Of a stretch of 52,551 nt of DNA, positions 25,766 through 33,357 are shown piece after piece. The number at the start of each line of letters is the position of its first letter. The stretch's first letter is position 1. The stretch is taken from the NCBI RefSeq assembly GCF_000720455.1, contig NZ_JOAK01000037.1:1-52551 (forward strand). The letters are read 5' to 3'. The notes beneath the pieces are model-generated. The model did no database searches and had not been told where the DNA came from. It saw only the letters and a program-made list of their open reading frames with translations. This DNA is from Streptomyces virginiae. GTDB taxonomy: Bacteria > Actinomycetota > Actinomycetes > Streptomycetales > Streptomycetaceae. The translations under genes were made by a program, and so were the position numbers.

Positions 25766-25789
25766 AGTACCCACCTTTTTGTGGGTACT
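25766..25789. promoter_or_regulatory. Perfect inverted repeat resembling an HxlR-type operator
   Basis: AGTACCCAC (25766-25774), loop CTTTTT, GTGGGTACT (25781-25789). A further direct GTACCCA lies at 25755-25761. The AT-containing palindrome stands out in this GC-rich gap and has the size of operators bound by HxlR/DUF24 regulators. It lies 87 bases beyond the 3' end of the HxlR gene. A terminator is the alternative, but the T-run is in the loop rather than after the stem. Confidence 0.5.
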
Positions 25790-25875
25790 TGGCGTGACCC
25801 GGCCCCCGGGCGACCCTGTTGAGGGGGCGGTCGAAGGGGCCGCTCGGGGACCAGGGGGACGGAGGTGACGATGCG

Positions 25876-26229
25876 TCAGGATGCGGCCGACCGGTCGGCG
25901 GCGAGCTTCTCCAGGCGGCGGTGGCCCCAGTCGGACAGCGGGGCCAACACCTCCGAGAGCTCCCGGCCGAAGGCCGTGAGGGAGTACTCCGTCTTCAGGG
26001 GGAGCGTGTCGTACACCTCCCGGTGCACGAGTCCGTCCGTCTCCATCTCGCGGAGTGCCTGAGTCAGCACCTTCTCGCTGATGCCCGGCAGCTGCCTGCG
26101 CAGTTCGCCGGGGCGGCACGGACCGGATTCCAGCAGCCAGAGCAGACCGGTCTTCCACTTGCCGTCGATCACGGCGACCGCGGCGGTCACGCCGCAGACA
26201 TCCGGGTCCTGGGCACGACCGCGCGTCAT
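25876..26229 (-). CDS. HxlR-family transcriptional regulator
   Basis: A 117-aa winged-helix regulator: VIDGKWKTGLLWLLESGPCRPGELRRQLPGISEKVLTQALREMETDGLVHREV is the HxlR signature. Family members often sense electrophiles or quinones through a cysteine; Cys11 (DPDVCGV) is at the usual place. GAGAGG sits six bases before the ATG at 26229; an ATG at 26244 has no such site. Divergent from the reductase at 26275, which it probably controls, with only 45 bases between starts. Confidence 0.92.
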   Translation of the reverse strand: MTRGRAQDPDVCGVTAAVAVIDGKWKTGLLWLLESGPCRPGELRRQLPGISEKVLTQALREMETDGLVHREVYDTLPLKTEYSLTAFGRELSEVLAPLSDWGHRRLEKLAADRSAAS

Positions 26230-26274
26230 CTTCAGCCTCTCCATTTCTGCCGTTTTCTCATTGGGAGTTGAGTC

Positions 26275-27177
26275 ATGTCCTCGTTCACCGAAGAGTTTGC
26301 CGTCACCGTACTCGGCCTCGGGCCGATGGGCCGCTCGCTCGCGGCCGCGTTCCTGGCCGCCGGCCTGCCGACCACGGTCTGGAACCGCACACCGGGCCGG
26401 GACCGGGAACTCGTCGAGCGCGGCGCCGTCAGCGCGGCGACGGCCGAGGAGGCCGTCGCCGCGAGCGGGCTGACCGTCGTCTGCGTGGTGAACTACGACG
26501 CCGCCGACGCCGTGTTGAGGCGCGACGCGGTCACCGCCGCGCTCAAGGGACGTACGGTCGTCAACCTGACGGCCGACACCCCGGACCGGGCCCGGTCCGC
26601 CGCTGACTGGGCCGCCGAGCACGGTGTCCGCTACCTGGACGGCGCGATCATGACGCCGACCACGACCATCGGGACCCCGGCCGCGGTGTTCATCCACAGC
26701 GGCCCGCGGGAGCTCTTCGACGAGTACCGGCCCGTGCTGGAGGTGCTGGGCGGCGTCCACACCCACCTCGGTGAGGACGTCGGCCGGGCCGCCGCCTACG
26801 ACGTGGCACTCCTGGACATCTTCTGGACGGCGATGGCCGGCTACGCCCACGCCTTGTCGGTGGCGCGGGCGGAGGGAATCACCGCGCGGGAGCTGGCCCC
26901 GTTCGCCCAGGGCATCGCCGCCATCCTCCCGCCGATCTTCGAAGAGACCGCGGGGGAGATGGACGACGGTACGTACTCGGGCGAGGGCAACCCGATCACC
27001 TCGGCCGCCTCGTCGATGGCCCACATCGTGCAGGCCTCCGAGGCCCACGGCATCGACGCCGCCGTCATGCGCGCGGCCGAAGGCTGGGCGCGCAGGGCCA
27101 TCGGGACGGGACACGGCGCGGACGGGTTCATCAGGATCGCCGAGATCCTGGGCCGCCACTCGACACGAAAGTCCTAG
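26275..27177 (+). CDS. Imine-reductase-like NADP-dependent dehydrogenase
   Basis: A 300-aa protein of the beta-hydroxyacid dehydrogenase/imine reductase superfamily. It has a Rossmann start VTVLGLGPMGRSLAAAFLAAGLPTTVWNRTPGR, VNLTADTP, LDGAIMTPTTTIGTPAAVFIHSG and the interdomain helix AYDVALLDIFWTAMAGYAHAL. Imine reductases carry an Asp or Tyr on this helix near the catalytic centre; the YD pair fits. They reduce cyclic imines with NADPH. GGGAG precedes the ATG. Paired with the divergent HxlR gene. Confidence 0.85.
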   Translation: MSSFTEEFAVTVLGLGPMGRSLAAAFLAAGLPTTVWNRTPGRDRELVERGAVSAATAEEAVAASGLTVVCVVNYDAADAVLRRDAVTAALKGRTVVNLTADTPDRARSAADWAAEHGVRYLDGAIMTPTTTIGTPAAVFIHSGPRELFDEYRPVLEVLGGVHTHLGEDVGRAAAYDVALLDIFWTAMAGYAHALSVARAEGITARELAPFAQGIAAILPPIFEETAGEMDDGTYSGEGNPITSAASSMAHIVQASEAHGIDAAVMRAAEGWARRAIGTGHGADGFIRIAEILGRHSTRKS

Positions 27178-27222
27178 GGGGCCGCGCGTCCCCGCCCCAG
27201 ACGCATCGGGCAGACTGCCCGG

Positions 27223-27849
27223 GTGATCGACATACGGCCTGTCCTGGAGGTCCGGGCACCCGACGGCTTCGCCCTCTGGCCGGTGGCCGGGGCGGAGCCG
27301 TACGGCTTCCTGCGGCTCAGCGGTGCGCTGTCCCCGGCGGAGGTCGGCACCGCGGTCATGTCGATCGCCGCGTGCAACGACTGCGAGCCCGACGACGGGC
27401 GCCCACCGCGGCCCGCCGACCCGCTCGGGGCGTTCCTGCACGGCCTGCTCACCACGGACGACCTGTTCGCGTCCGGCGGGCTGCGGGTCACGGACACCGC
27501 GCACGGCAGGACGCTGCTGCCGGGCTGCTGCAACGCAATGGACGAGCGGTCCGACTGGGCCGAGGTCGTCGACGGCGCGGGCCGGGCCTCCTTCGGCCAC
27601 GACCCGTCACCCCTCGCCGAACGCCTCGGCGACCGCGTCCGGCTGACGGTGGACGCGGACCAGGACGACAGCCCGGTGATCGAACTGTCGGTGACGCGAC
27701 TGCGCCACCTGCTCGCCCGCGCGGAGCGCGACCTGACGGACTTCACCCACCTGGTCGGACCGTGGGCGGCCCGGCACCTCCCCGACCGGGCCGCGGCCAC
27801 CGTCGCGGCGGTGGCCCGCGCGCTGGCCGTGCGACCGGGTGATCCGTAA
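27223..27849 (+). CDS. Conserved hypothetical protein
   Basis: A 208-aa acidic soluble protein starting at GTG (VIDIRPVLEVRAPDGFALWP). Paired cysteines occur at ACNDC and GCCN, but no domain I know is visible. Third-position GC and the length of the open frame support it as real. It follows the imine-reductase-like gene by 45 bases and may share its transcript. Confidence 0.65.
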   Translation: MIDIRPVLEVRAPDGFALWPVAGAEPYGFLRLSGALSPAEVGTAVMSIAACNDCEPDDGRPPRPADPLGAFLHGLLTTDDLFASGGLRVTDTAHGRTLLPGCCNAMDERSDWAEVVDGAGRASFGHDPSPLAERLGDRVRLTVDADQDDSPVIELSVTRLRHLLARAERDLTDFTHLVGPWAARHLPDRAAATVAAVARALAVRPGDP

Positions 27850-27957
27850 GACGTCCCCCAGCTCGAACGCAGGGCCAGGGCGCGCGCGAATGTTCGCACG
27901 CCCTCAACGTGCCTCCAAGGGCTGCCGCGCGCCCTTGCCGTGCATTTCGGACGCTCA

Positions 27958-28002
27958 TTACGGTCACTCAGCGTACGCATCATGCACGCACAGTCACCGT
28001 AA
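27958..28002. promoter_or_regulatory. Inverted repeat in the protease leader
   Basis: TTACGGTCACT (27958-27968) pairs with AGTCACCGTAA (27992-28002) with one mismatch across 23 bases. The right arm ends eight bases before the protease ATG and touches its ribosome site (AAGGGG). Could be an operator or a leader hairpin that limits translation. Confidence 0.4.
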
Positions 28003-28010
28003 GGGGATCC

Positions 28011-29240
28011 ATGAACAAGGCTGCTTGGCGTTCGCTCGCGCTCGCGACCGTGTTGGCCGTCCTTCCGCTCGGAGCGACGGCCGCCGAAGCGGAGCCGCCC
28101 GGGCCGCTGTCCGCAGATGCCGTGGCGGCCATGACGCCGCAACAACAAGGCGAAGTACTGGAGCCCCTGCGGGTCGTGGCCGACGCCGCGACGCGGGCCG
28201 GGCGCGGCCCGCAGGCGGATGTGTACACGCAGGTCGAGATGGCCGCTGACTACCGGTCCGTCAACGTCTACCTCACCGATCCCGACCGGCGCGCGGCCTT
28301 CCTCGACGCGGTGCGCAAAGCCGATCCGGAGGCCGACACGAAGCTGCTGAACGTGCGCAAGAGCGCGAAGACGCTGCAGGAACTGAGGAAGGAGATCACG
28401 GAGTTCCGCAGTCGCGAGGACCTCCCCTTCAAGATCGAAATGGCGGGCAGCACCGTCGACGGCAGTGCGATCGAGCTCGCCGTGGACGACACGCAGGCCG
28501 CACAGCGGTACCTCGCCGAGCCCGCCGTCGCACAGCAGCTCGCGGCGGCCCGCACCACCCCGATCCGCCTCCGCCAGGCACCCCCGGCGGTGCCGCTGAG
28601 CCGCTGGAACGACTCGGCGCCCTTCTACGCGGGGGCCGCGCTCGGGCCCGCGAACGGCTCCTTCGCCCACTGCACCAGCGGAATTCCGGCCGTCAGCACC
28701 GTGGACAGCCGCCAGTGGCTCGTCACCGCGGGCCATTGCTACGGGCTCGGCCAGACCGTCTACACCGCCGGCGGCACCCGCGTCGGCACGGTCGGAGCCA
28801 AGCTGGACGACCTCGACTCGGCGTTCATCGAAACGCCGACGAGCCGCTACACGTGGGACGGCGTCGACGCGCAGGGGTACACGCGCTACCTCAACGGTGT
28901 GCGCAACGCGGCGGTCGGCGACTACACCTGCCAGCTGGGCTACACCTCCAAGGTGGTCTGCAACATCCGCACCGCGTACGCCGGCAGCGCGACCTGGGTC
29001 AACAACGGCGCCTACGTCTGGGGGAGCGCCAGCACCCCGGACAACAGGACCACGGTCGCCCGGCCCGGCGACAGCGGCGGTCCCGTGATCACCGTCAACG
29101 ACCCGAACTCGCGGCAGCTTAACGGCATGGTCGTCGCCGGCTTCGGCTGTTCGGGCGTCGGCACCGACCAGGCCTGCACCCAGGTCGGCTGGATCGAAGT
29201 GGGCGACATCTTCGAGAGGTTCGCCCTCCGTCTCCCGTGA
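28011..29240 (+). CDS. Secreted trypsin-like (S1) serine protease with propeptide
   Basis: A 409-aa pre-pro-protease. Residues ~1-28 are a signal peptide. About 29-190 form a charged propeptide of the alpha-lytic/streptogrisin kind. The catalytic part follows with His242 in VTAGHCYG, Asp269 in LDDLDSAFIE and Ser355 in GDSGGP, so the triad is complete. Pairs of cysteines (CTSG/GHCY, CQLG/VCN, FGCS/ACTQ) suggest three disulfides. AAGGGG precedes the ATG. An inverted repeat precedes the gene and a long hairpin follows it. Expected to be released and self-processed outside the cell. Confidence 0.92.
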   Translation: MNKAAWRSLALATVLAVLPLGATAAEAEPPGPLSADAVAAMTPQQQGEVLEPLRVVADAATRAGRGPQADVYTQVEMAADYRSVNVYLTDPDRRAAFLDAVRKADPEADTKLLNVRKSAKTLQELRKEITEFRSREDLPFKIEMAGSTVDGSAIELAVDDTQAAQRYLAEPAVAQQLAAARTTPIRLRQAPPAVPLSRWNDSAPFYAGAALGPANGSFAHCTSGIPAVSTVDSRQWLVTAGHCYGLGQTVYTAGGTRVGTVGAKLDDLDSAFIETPTSRYTWDGVDAQGYTRYLNGVRNAAVGDYTCQLGYTSKVVCNIRTAYAGSATWVNNGAYVWGSASTPDNRTTVARPGDSGGPVITVNDPNSRQLNGMVVAGFGCSGVGTDQACTQVGWIEVGDIFERFALRLP

Positions 29241-29283
29241 CCCGTCCCCCCGCCCGACGCTCCCCGGGCACCTGATGAGGCGT

Positions 29284-29316
29284 GAGGCCGACCCGGCGAC
29301 GTGCCGGGTCGGCCTC
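29284..29316 (+). terminator. Terminator hairpin after the protease gene
   Basis: A perfect 14-bp stem, GAGGCCGACCCGGC with GCCGGGTCGGCCTC, and a five-base loop (GACGT), beginning 44 bases after the protease stop. Very stable; no U-tract. Confidence 0.8.
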
Positions 29317-29391
29317 CCAGCACCGTCAGCGGGACGCGCTGAGGGCTACCGCCGATCTCCGCTGTCAGACCCGGGGGCGAGGATGAGCGGC

Positions 29392-30021
29392 ATGACGAAG
29401 ACCGGGGCGGACTACGCATGGTTCGAGAACGACTTTCCAGACATCGCGGAGGCGTACTGCTTCACTCTCGTGCGCGGTCTGCCCCCTGCCGAGCTGATGT
29501 CCCGGCTGGCAGGGCGACCGGAGGCTCCTCTGCAGGGCATAGACGCGGTCGTCGACGCCGCCTTCGCCCAGTACGACCTTGAAGATGGTGACCGCCAGCT
29601 GATCGGCATGACGACCGTCGGCTCATGGACGCTGGTGATCGAGCCGAACGGCTACCTCGGGGTCACCGAAGAGCGGGTCCTGCCGGCCTCAGCCGGGGCG
29701 AGCTGGGTCTCCCACTTCGTCAATGTCAACGCCGTCGGCACGTTCCTCTGGGCCGAGGACCAGGCCCTGCGACTCTGTTTCGACCCCATGTTCCCCGAAG
29801 ACCGCTGGGGCACCACACCCGACGAATTCCTCGACGTCATGACTCGCATCGGCTTCCGTGTCGACGACGACGCACCGGAAACCGGGATGGACCTTTCCTC
29901 ACCGGCCGCCTTCGCTCTGGCGGAACACCTCACCGGCGTCGCCATCACTCCCGAGCTGCTTCAGAAGACGACGTTCACGTGCGCCACCGTTCCCACCGCC
30001 CGGGACTTCGCGGCAGAGTGA
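29392..30021 (+). CDS. DUF6461 family protein
   Basis: A 209-aa protein: DYAWFENDFPDIAEAYCFTLVRGL at the start, TVGSWTLVIEPNGYLGV, SHFVNVNAVGTFLWAEDQALRLCFDPMFPEDRWG and PAAFALAEHLTGVAIT. This pattern is common in Streptomyces as DUF6461, function unknown; it reminds me of immunity-type proteins near toxin loci, but no toxin is adjacent. I chose ATG at 29392 for spacing from GCGAGG; 29383 would add three residues. Confidence 0.82.
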   Translation: MTKTGADYAWFENDFPDIAEAYCFTLVRGLPPAELMSRLAGRPEAPLQGIDAVVDAAFAQYDLEDGDRQLIGMTTVGSWTLVIEPNGYLGVTEERVLPASAGASWVSHFVNVNAVGTFLWAEDQALRLCFDPMFPEDRWGTTPDEFLDVMTRIGFRVDDDAPETGMDLSSPAAFALAEHLTGVAITPELLQKTTFTCATVPTARDFAAE

Positions 30022-30034
30022 TGGAGACTGCCGG

Positions 30035-30544
30035 TCAGCCTCCGCGGCTGGAGTCCAGCCATTCGTCGCCGTTCCACATGACGGGCATGGCGCCGACCGG
30101 GTCGAATCGAATGTCGGGGTCGCTGCTGTGCACCAGACAGATCAGCCGGCGCTGAAGTACGGTCGCACGACGCGCTCGGTCCGCGATGATGTCGAGGACG
30201 GCCTGCGCGGCCGGGGGGCAGGCAGTTGCGAACCGGTCGTAGCCGGTGAAGGTGATGACCAGTCCCGCGCCTTCCGCCGAGTCGTCGTAAGGGCCGTAGC
30301 AGGCCACATCGCCGAGGCAGTCGTTGAGTGCGTCGAGGTTGTGGCCGTAGTAGTCGGGGAACTGCAGGGCGGCAGCGACCGAACGGTGCATGTCCTCCTC
30401 CGTGCCCCAAGGGCCGGCCGCCAGCCGGACGACGCGGAAGTCGCGGTCCTCCAGACGCTGCACGGCCTGGTCGAGGAGCCGCCGACGCCAGAAGAGGGTG
30501 ACGAACGTGTTGCCCATGTACTCGATGCCGGGGAAGCGGCTCAT
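30035..30544 (-). CDS. Barstar-family (barnase inhibitor) protein
   Basis: A 169-aa protein with the barstar pattern: FRVVRLAAGPWGTEEDMHRSVAAALQFPDYYGHNLDALNDCLGD, then GLVITFTGYDRFA. Barstar proteins block barnase-type ribonucleases. Here there is no ribonuclease gene next to it, so it may be orphan immunity or have another role. I chose ATG at 30544; there is no strong ribosome site, and ATG at 30517 is an alternative. It converges on DUF6461 and diverges from the 61-aa gene at 30588. Confidence 0.82.
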   Translation of the reverse strand: MSRFPGIEYMGNTFVTLFWRRRLLDQAVQRLEDRDFRVVRLAAGPWGTEEDMHRSVAAALQFPDYYGHNLDALNDCLGDVACYGPYDDSAEGAGLVITFTGYDRFATACPPAAQAVLDIIADRARRATVLQRRLICLVHSSDPDIRFDPVGAMPVMWNGDEWLDSSRGG

Positions 30545-30587
30545 CGCGGTGTTCGGTGTCTGCCCCGAGGCGGCGTGACGGCTGAAG

Positions 30588-30773
30588 GTGCTCAAGGCGC
30601 TGGCCGAGTACCTCGACATGCCTCTCGGCGAGCTCGTCGAGGGGATCGTCCTGCACTCCTTCGACGGCAAGGCCCCCTTCTCGGCGGAGACCCTGGCCAA
30701 GATCGAGCAGCTCAAGGACGTCTACGGGCTGGAGCTGACCGCCGCCGACGCCCACGCCCTGGAGGAGACGTGA
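30588..30773 (+). CDS. Small conserved regulator-like protein
   Basis: A 61-aa helical protein (VLKALAEYLDMPLGELVEGIVLHSFDGKAPFS...). I recall similar short proteins in Streptomyces next to SRPBCC genes, and the first helices look like a ribbon-helix-helix or other DNA-binding unit, but that is a guess. An in-frame TGA at 30576 forces the GTG at 30588 as the first start; no clear ribosome site precedes it, so the 5' end may be truncated. Its stop overlaps the SRPBCC start (GTGA). Confidence 0.7.
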   Translation: MLKALAEYLDMPLGELVEGIVLHSFDGKAPFSAETLAKIEQLKDVYGLELTAADAHALEET

Positions 30774-31198
30774 ACCGTCGTGTCCTGAGCGCCGCGCTGA
30801 CCGTCCCGCTCCCGCCCGAAGAGGCGTTCCGGCTCTTCACCGCCCGGGGCGAGCGCGACTGGGTGCCGGGCTGGGAGCCGGTCTTCCCGGTCGAGACGCC
30901 GGACGACACCGCGCCGGGAACCGTCTGGCTCACCTCGACGGAGGAAGAGGAGACGACCTGGCTGGTCGCCTCCCTCGACTTCCCGCGATCGGTCTCCTAC
31001 GCCCGCATCACCCCGGGCGTCCGGGCCGGCACGGTCACCGTCGCCCTGGCCGCGACCGATTCCGGCAGCGCGGTGACGGTCACCTACGACATGACGCCCC
31101 TCACCCCGGCAGCCGCCGAGGCCCTCGACGCTTTCGCCGCCGACTACCCGTCCGTCATCCGCTCCTGGGCCGAACTCATCGCAGCCCACCTGGCCTGA
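30770..31198 (+). CDS. SRPBCC-fold protein
   Basis: A 142-aa START/SRPBCC-like protein: LTVPLPPEEAFRLFTARGERDWVPGWEPVFPV, GTVWLTST, TTWLVASLDFPRSVSYARITPGV, TVTVALAATDSGSAVTVTYDMTPLT. The fold holds a hydrophobic ligand (polyketide cyclases, Bet v 1). The start GTG overlaps the preceding stop and GGAGGAG lies upstream, so translation is coupled to the 61-aa gene. The ligand is unknown. Confidence 0.85.
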   Translation: MNRRVLSAALTVPLPPEEAFRLFTARGERDWVPGWEPVFPVETPDDTAPGTVWLTSTEEEETTWLVASLDFPRSVSYARITPGVRAGTVTVALAATDSGSAVTVTYDMTPLTPAAAEALDAFAADYPSVIRSWAELIAAHLA

Positions 31199-31232
31199 GC
31201 GTCCCCCTTCGAGCGCGTCCCGCTGACCGGCC

Positions 31233-31275
31233 GGCCCGGGGTGGGGCGACGAGAACCGACCCCGGAACCCGGGCC
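31233..31275. terminator. Possible terminator between convergent SRPBCC and HAD genes
   Basis: GGCCCGGG (31233-31240) pairs with CCCGGGCC (31268-31275). An alternative nested pair CCGGGGT (31236-31242)/ACCCCGG (31259-31265) uses partly the same bases. Weak because arms are short. Confidence 0.35.
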
Positions 31276-31282
31276 CCGGCCT

Positions 31283-31894
31283 TCAGGGGGCCGCGTTCAG
31301 GTGGGCCGCGATGCGCGTGATCGTCCGGGCGTTGTCCTCGAACAGATGCGCCTGCATGCCGGCCGCCCGGGCGGCCTCGACGTTGACCTCGACATCGTCG
31401 ATGAACAGACAGCTCTCCGGCCGCACGTCCAAGCTCCCGCAAGCCGCCTCGAAGGCGCGAGGGTCGGGCTTCTCGAGACCGGTCTCGTGCGAGTAGACGA
31501 TTCGCTCCACCAGTTCGTCGAATCGGTACCGCTCGGTCTCCCGCTCCCGGGCGCCGACGAAGCTGTTGCTCAGGATGCCCAGCCTGCAGCTTCCCCGCAG
31601 CGCCCGCACGTAGGCGATGAGTTCCTCGTTCGGCGTCCCCAGGTACTCCGCCCACAGATCAGCCATGAAGGCCCGGACCCGGGACGCGTCGAGACGCAGT
31701 CGGGCCGCCACCTGCTCGTGCACCTCCCGCTCGCCGATACTCCCGACGCTCCCGGCCCGCCACACGTCGCGCATCCGCTCGTTCACCGTGCCCGGCGGCA
31801 GCTCCAGGCGCTCCTCCCACCGCTGCACCCAGCCCGTCTCGGGCGTGATCTCCAGCACGCCGCCGATATCGAGAATGACGCAGGTGTCCGTCAC
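31283..31894 (-). CDS. HAD-family hydrolase
   Basis: A 203-aa haloacid-dehalogenase-like phosphatase of the IA subgroup: VILDIGGVLE (nucleophile Asp), LGILSNSF (motif II), YSHETGLEKPDPRAFEAAC (motif III Lys) and SCLFIDDVEVNVEAAR (motif IV). All four motifs are intact, so an active phosphatase is likely, with an unknown substrate. The start GTG at 31894 follows AAGGGGGG; an upstream in-frame start at 31963 has no such site. Confidence 0.9.
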   Translation of the reverse strand: MTDTCVILDIGGVLEITPETGWVQRWEERLELPPGTVNERMRDVWRAGSVGSIGEREVHEQVAARLRLDASRVRAFMADLWAEYLGTPNEELIAYVRALRGSCRLGILSNSFVGARERETERYRFDELVERIVYSHETGLEKPDPRAFEAACGSLDVRPESCLFIDDVEVNVEAARAAGMQAHLFEDNARTITRIAAHLNAAP

Positions 31895-32190
31895 TCCGAT
31901 CCCCCTTCTGGTCCTGTCGGCAGGCGAGCGCACAGAACCCGCCCGATCGATCCGTGCAGACACTGTCGCCCCTTCGCCGGAGGCGTCTCAAGTGATCTTG
32001 GAAGCTTGTGGCAGCCCTGTTGCGCGCCGTCCGTGCTCGTCGGGTCGAGCCGGGCTTCCTCGTGCACGATCGCTCCGGGAGGGGGCGCACTCGGCGCGCA
32101 GGGGGCGCGTTGGATAGAAGATCAATTCGAATGTGCGCCCGCGGGTGACGTTCGGTCCTTCAAGATCGTCCGGTTGCTAGCGTCCTGGCC

Positions 32191-33357
32191 ATGACCCACT
32201 CCGTGGAGTCCGGCCCGGCGCCGGACCACTTCGTGCTGCCCTCCACCCGCGAAGAGAGCGAATCGTTTCGTCCGCTCGTGCTCGACCCCGCACGGCCGGA
32301 CGACGCCGCGGCCCTGACCGCACTGCGCGACTCGGGCCGCCCGCGCGAGATCCACGACCGGATCGAGGACCAGGTCGAGGAACTCCTGCACTGCCTGGCA
32401 CCCCACGACCCCTTCGCCGCCGGGTCACCGGCCGACGCGGTCGCCGACGTCCTGGGCGACCGGCCCGCCGCGTACGGCCGTTGGATCTGGTACCCGTGGT
32501 CCGGACGCCTCGTGCACCTGCTGCCCGAGGCCGAGTTCCGCCTGGTCCGCACCGACCGCAACCGTGACAAGATCACGCGGGAGCAACAGCAGGACCTGCT
32601 GCGCCGCCGCGTGGGCGTCATCGGCCTGTCGGTGGGCAGCAGCGCCGCACTGACCTGCGCCATGGAGGGCGTCGGCGGGGCCTTCAGGCTCGCCGACTTC
32701 GACCGCCTGGGACTGTCCAACCTCAACCGGCTCCGCGCCGGAGTACATGAACTCGGCGTGGAGAAGAGCGTGCTGTGCGCCCGCCGCATGTACGAACTCG
32801 ACCCCTACCTCGACATCGAAATCCACCGCGGCGGCGTCACCGAGGAGACCGTCGAGGACTTCATCGGCGACGGCGACCACACCCTGGACCTGCTGGTCGA
32901 GGAGTGCGACACCCCCTGGGTCAAGGTCGCCGCCCGTGAGCACGCACGCCGCCGCCGCGTCCCCGTCCTCATGGACACCAACGACCGGGGCCTCCTCGAC
33001 ATCGAGCGCTTCGACCTCGAACCGGACCGCCCGCTCTTCCACGGCCGCACCGGCGCGACGACCGCCGACGACGTACGCGACCTCGACCGGGACGAGGCCA
33101 TCCGCTTCCTCCTGACCGTCGTCGACGAGCGGCGCCTGAGCCCCGCCATGAGCGACGCACTCACCCGCGTCGGCCGCACCCTCTCCAGCTGGCCGCAGCT
33201 CGCCAGCGGCGTCATGCTGGGCGCCGCCCTCGTCACCGACACGGCCCGCCGCGTCCTGCTCGGCGAGCCGCTGCCCTCCGGCCGCCATTCCATCGACCTC
33301 GACACCCTCGTCCCCGCCGCGCACTCCCTGCCCGCACCGCACGGAGCGGCCCGGTGA
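32191..33357 (+). CDS. ThiF/E1-like adenylyltransferase (Rv1355c-like)
   Basis: A 388-aa protein. A ~150-residue N-terminal part ending in RTDRNRDKITREQQQDLLRRR leads into an E1-type Rossmann fold: VGVIGLSVGSSAALTCAMEGVGG, LADFDRLGLSNLNRL, GVEKSVLCARRMYELDPYLDIEIH, and VEECDTPWVK. ThiF/MoeB/E1 proteins adenylate the C-terminal glycine of a small carrier protein. The arrangement recalls mycobacterial Rv1355c without its nitroreductase half. No ubiquitin-like carrier, JAB protease or nitroreductase is adjacent. The next gene, a GNAT, overlaps it by GTGA. Modification of a peptide or protein is the inference. Confidence 0.85.
   Translation: MTHSVESGPAPDHFVLPSTREESESFRPLVLDPARPDDAAALTALRDSGRPREIHDRIEDQVEELLHCLAPHDPFAAGSPADAVADVLGDRPAAYGRWIWYPWSGRLVHLLPEAEFRLVRTDRNRDKITREQQQDLLRRRVGVIGLSVGSSAALTCAMEGVGGAFRLADFDRLGLSNLNRLRAGVHELGVEKSVLCARRMYELDPYLDIEIHRGGVTEETVEDFIGDGDHTLDLLVEECDTPWVKVAAREHARRRRVPVLMDTNDRGLLDIERFDLEPDRPLFHGRTGATTADDVRDLDRDEAIRFLLTVVDERRLSPAMSDALTRVGRTLSSWPQLASGVMLGAALVTDTARRVLLGEPLPSGRHSIDLDTLVPAAHSLPAPHGAAR

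Noticed and set aside
25766..25789. Intrinsic terminator for the small gene at 25514
   Set aside because: The T-run is inside the loop and no U-tract follows the stem, so an operator is preferred, though a terminator is not excluded.
32191..33357. CBASS or Bil antiviral E1 component
   Set aside because: No nucleotidyltransferase, effector, E2 or JAB gene is beside it, so the defence reading is not supported beyond the ThiF fold.
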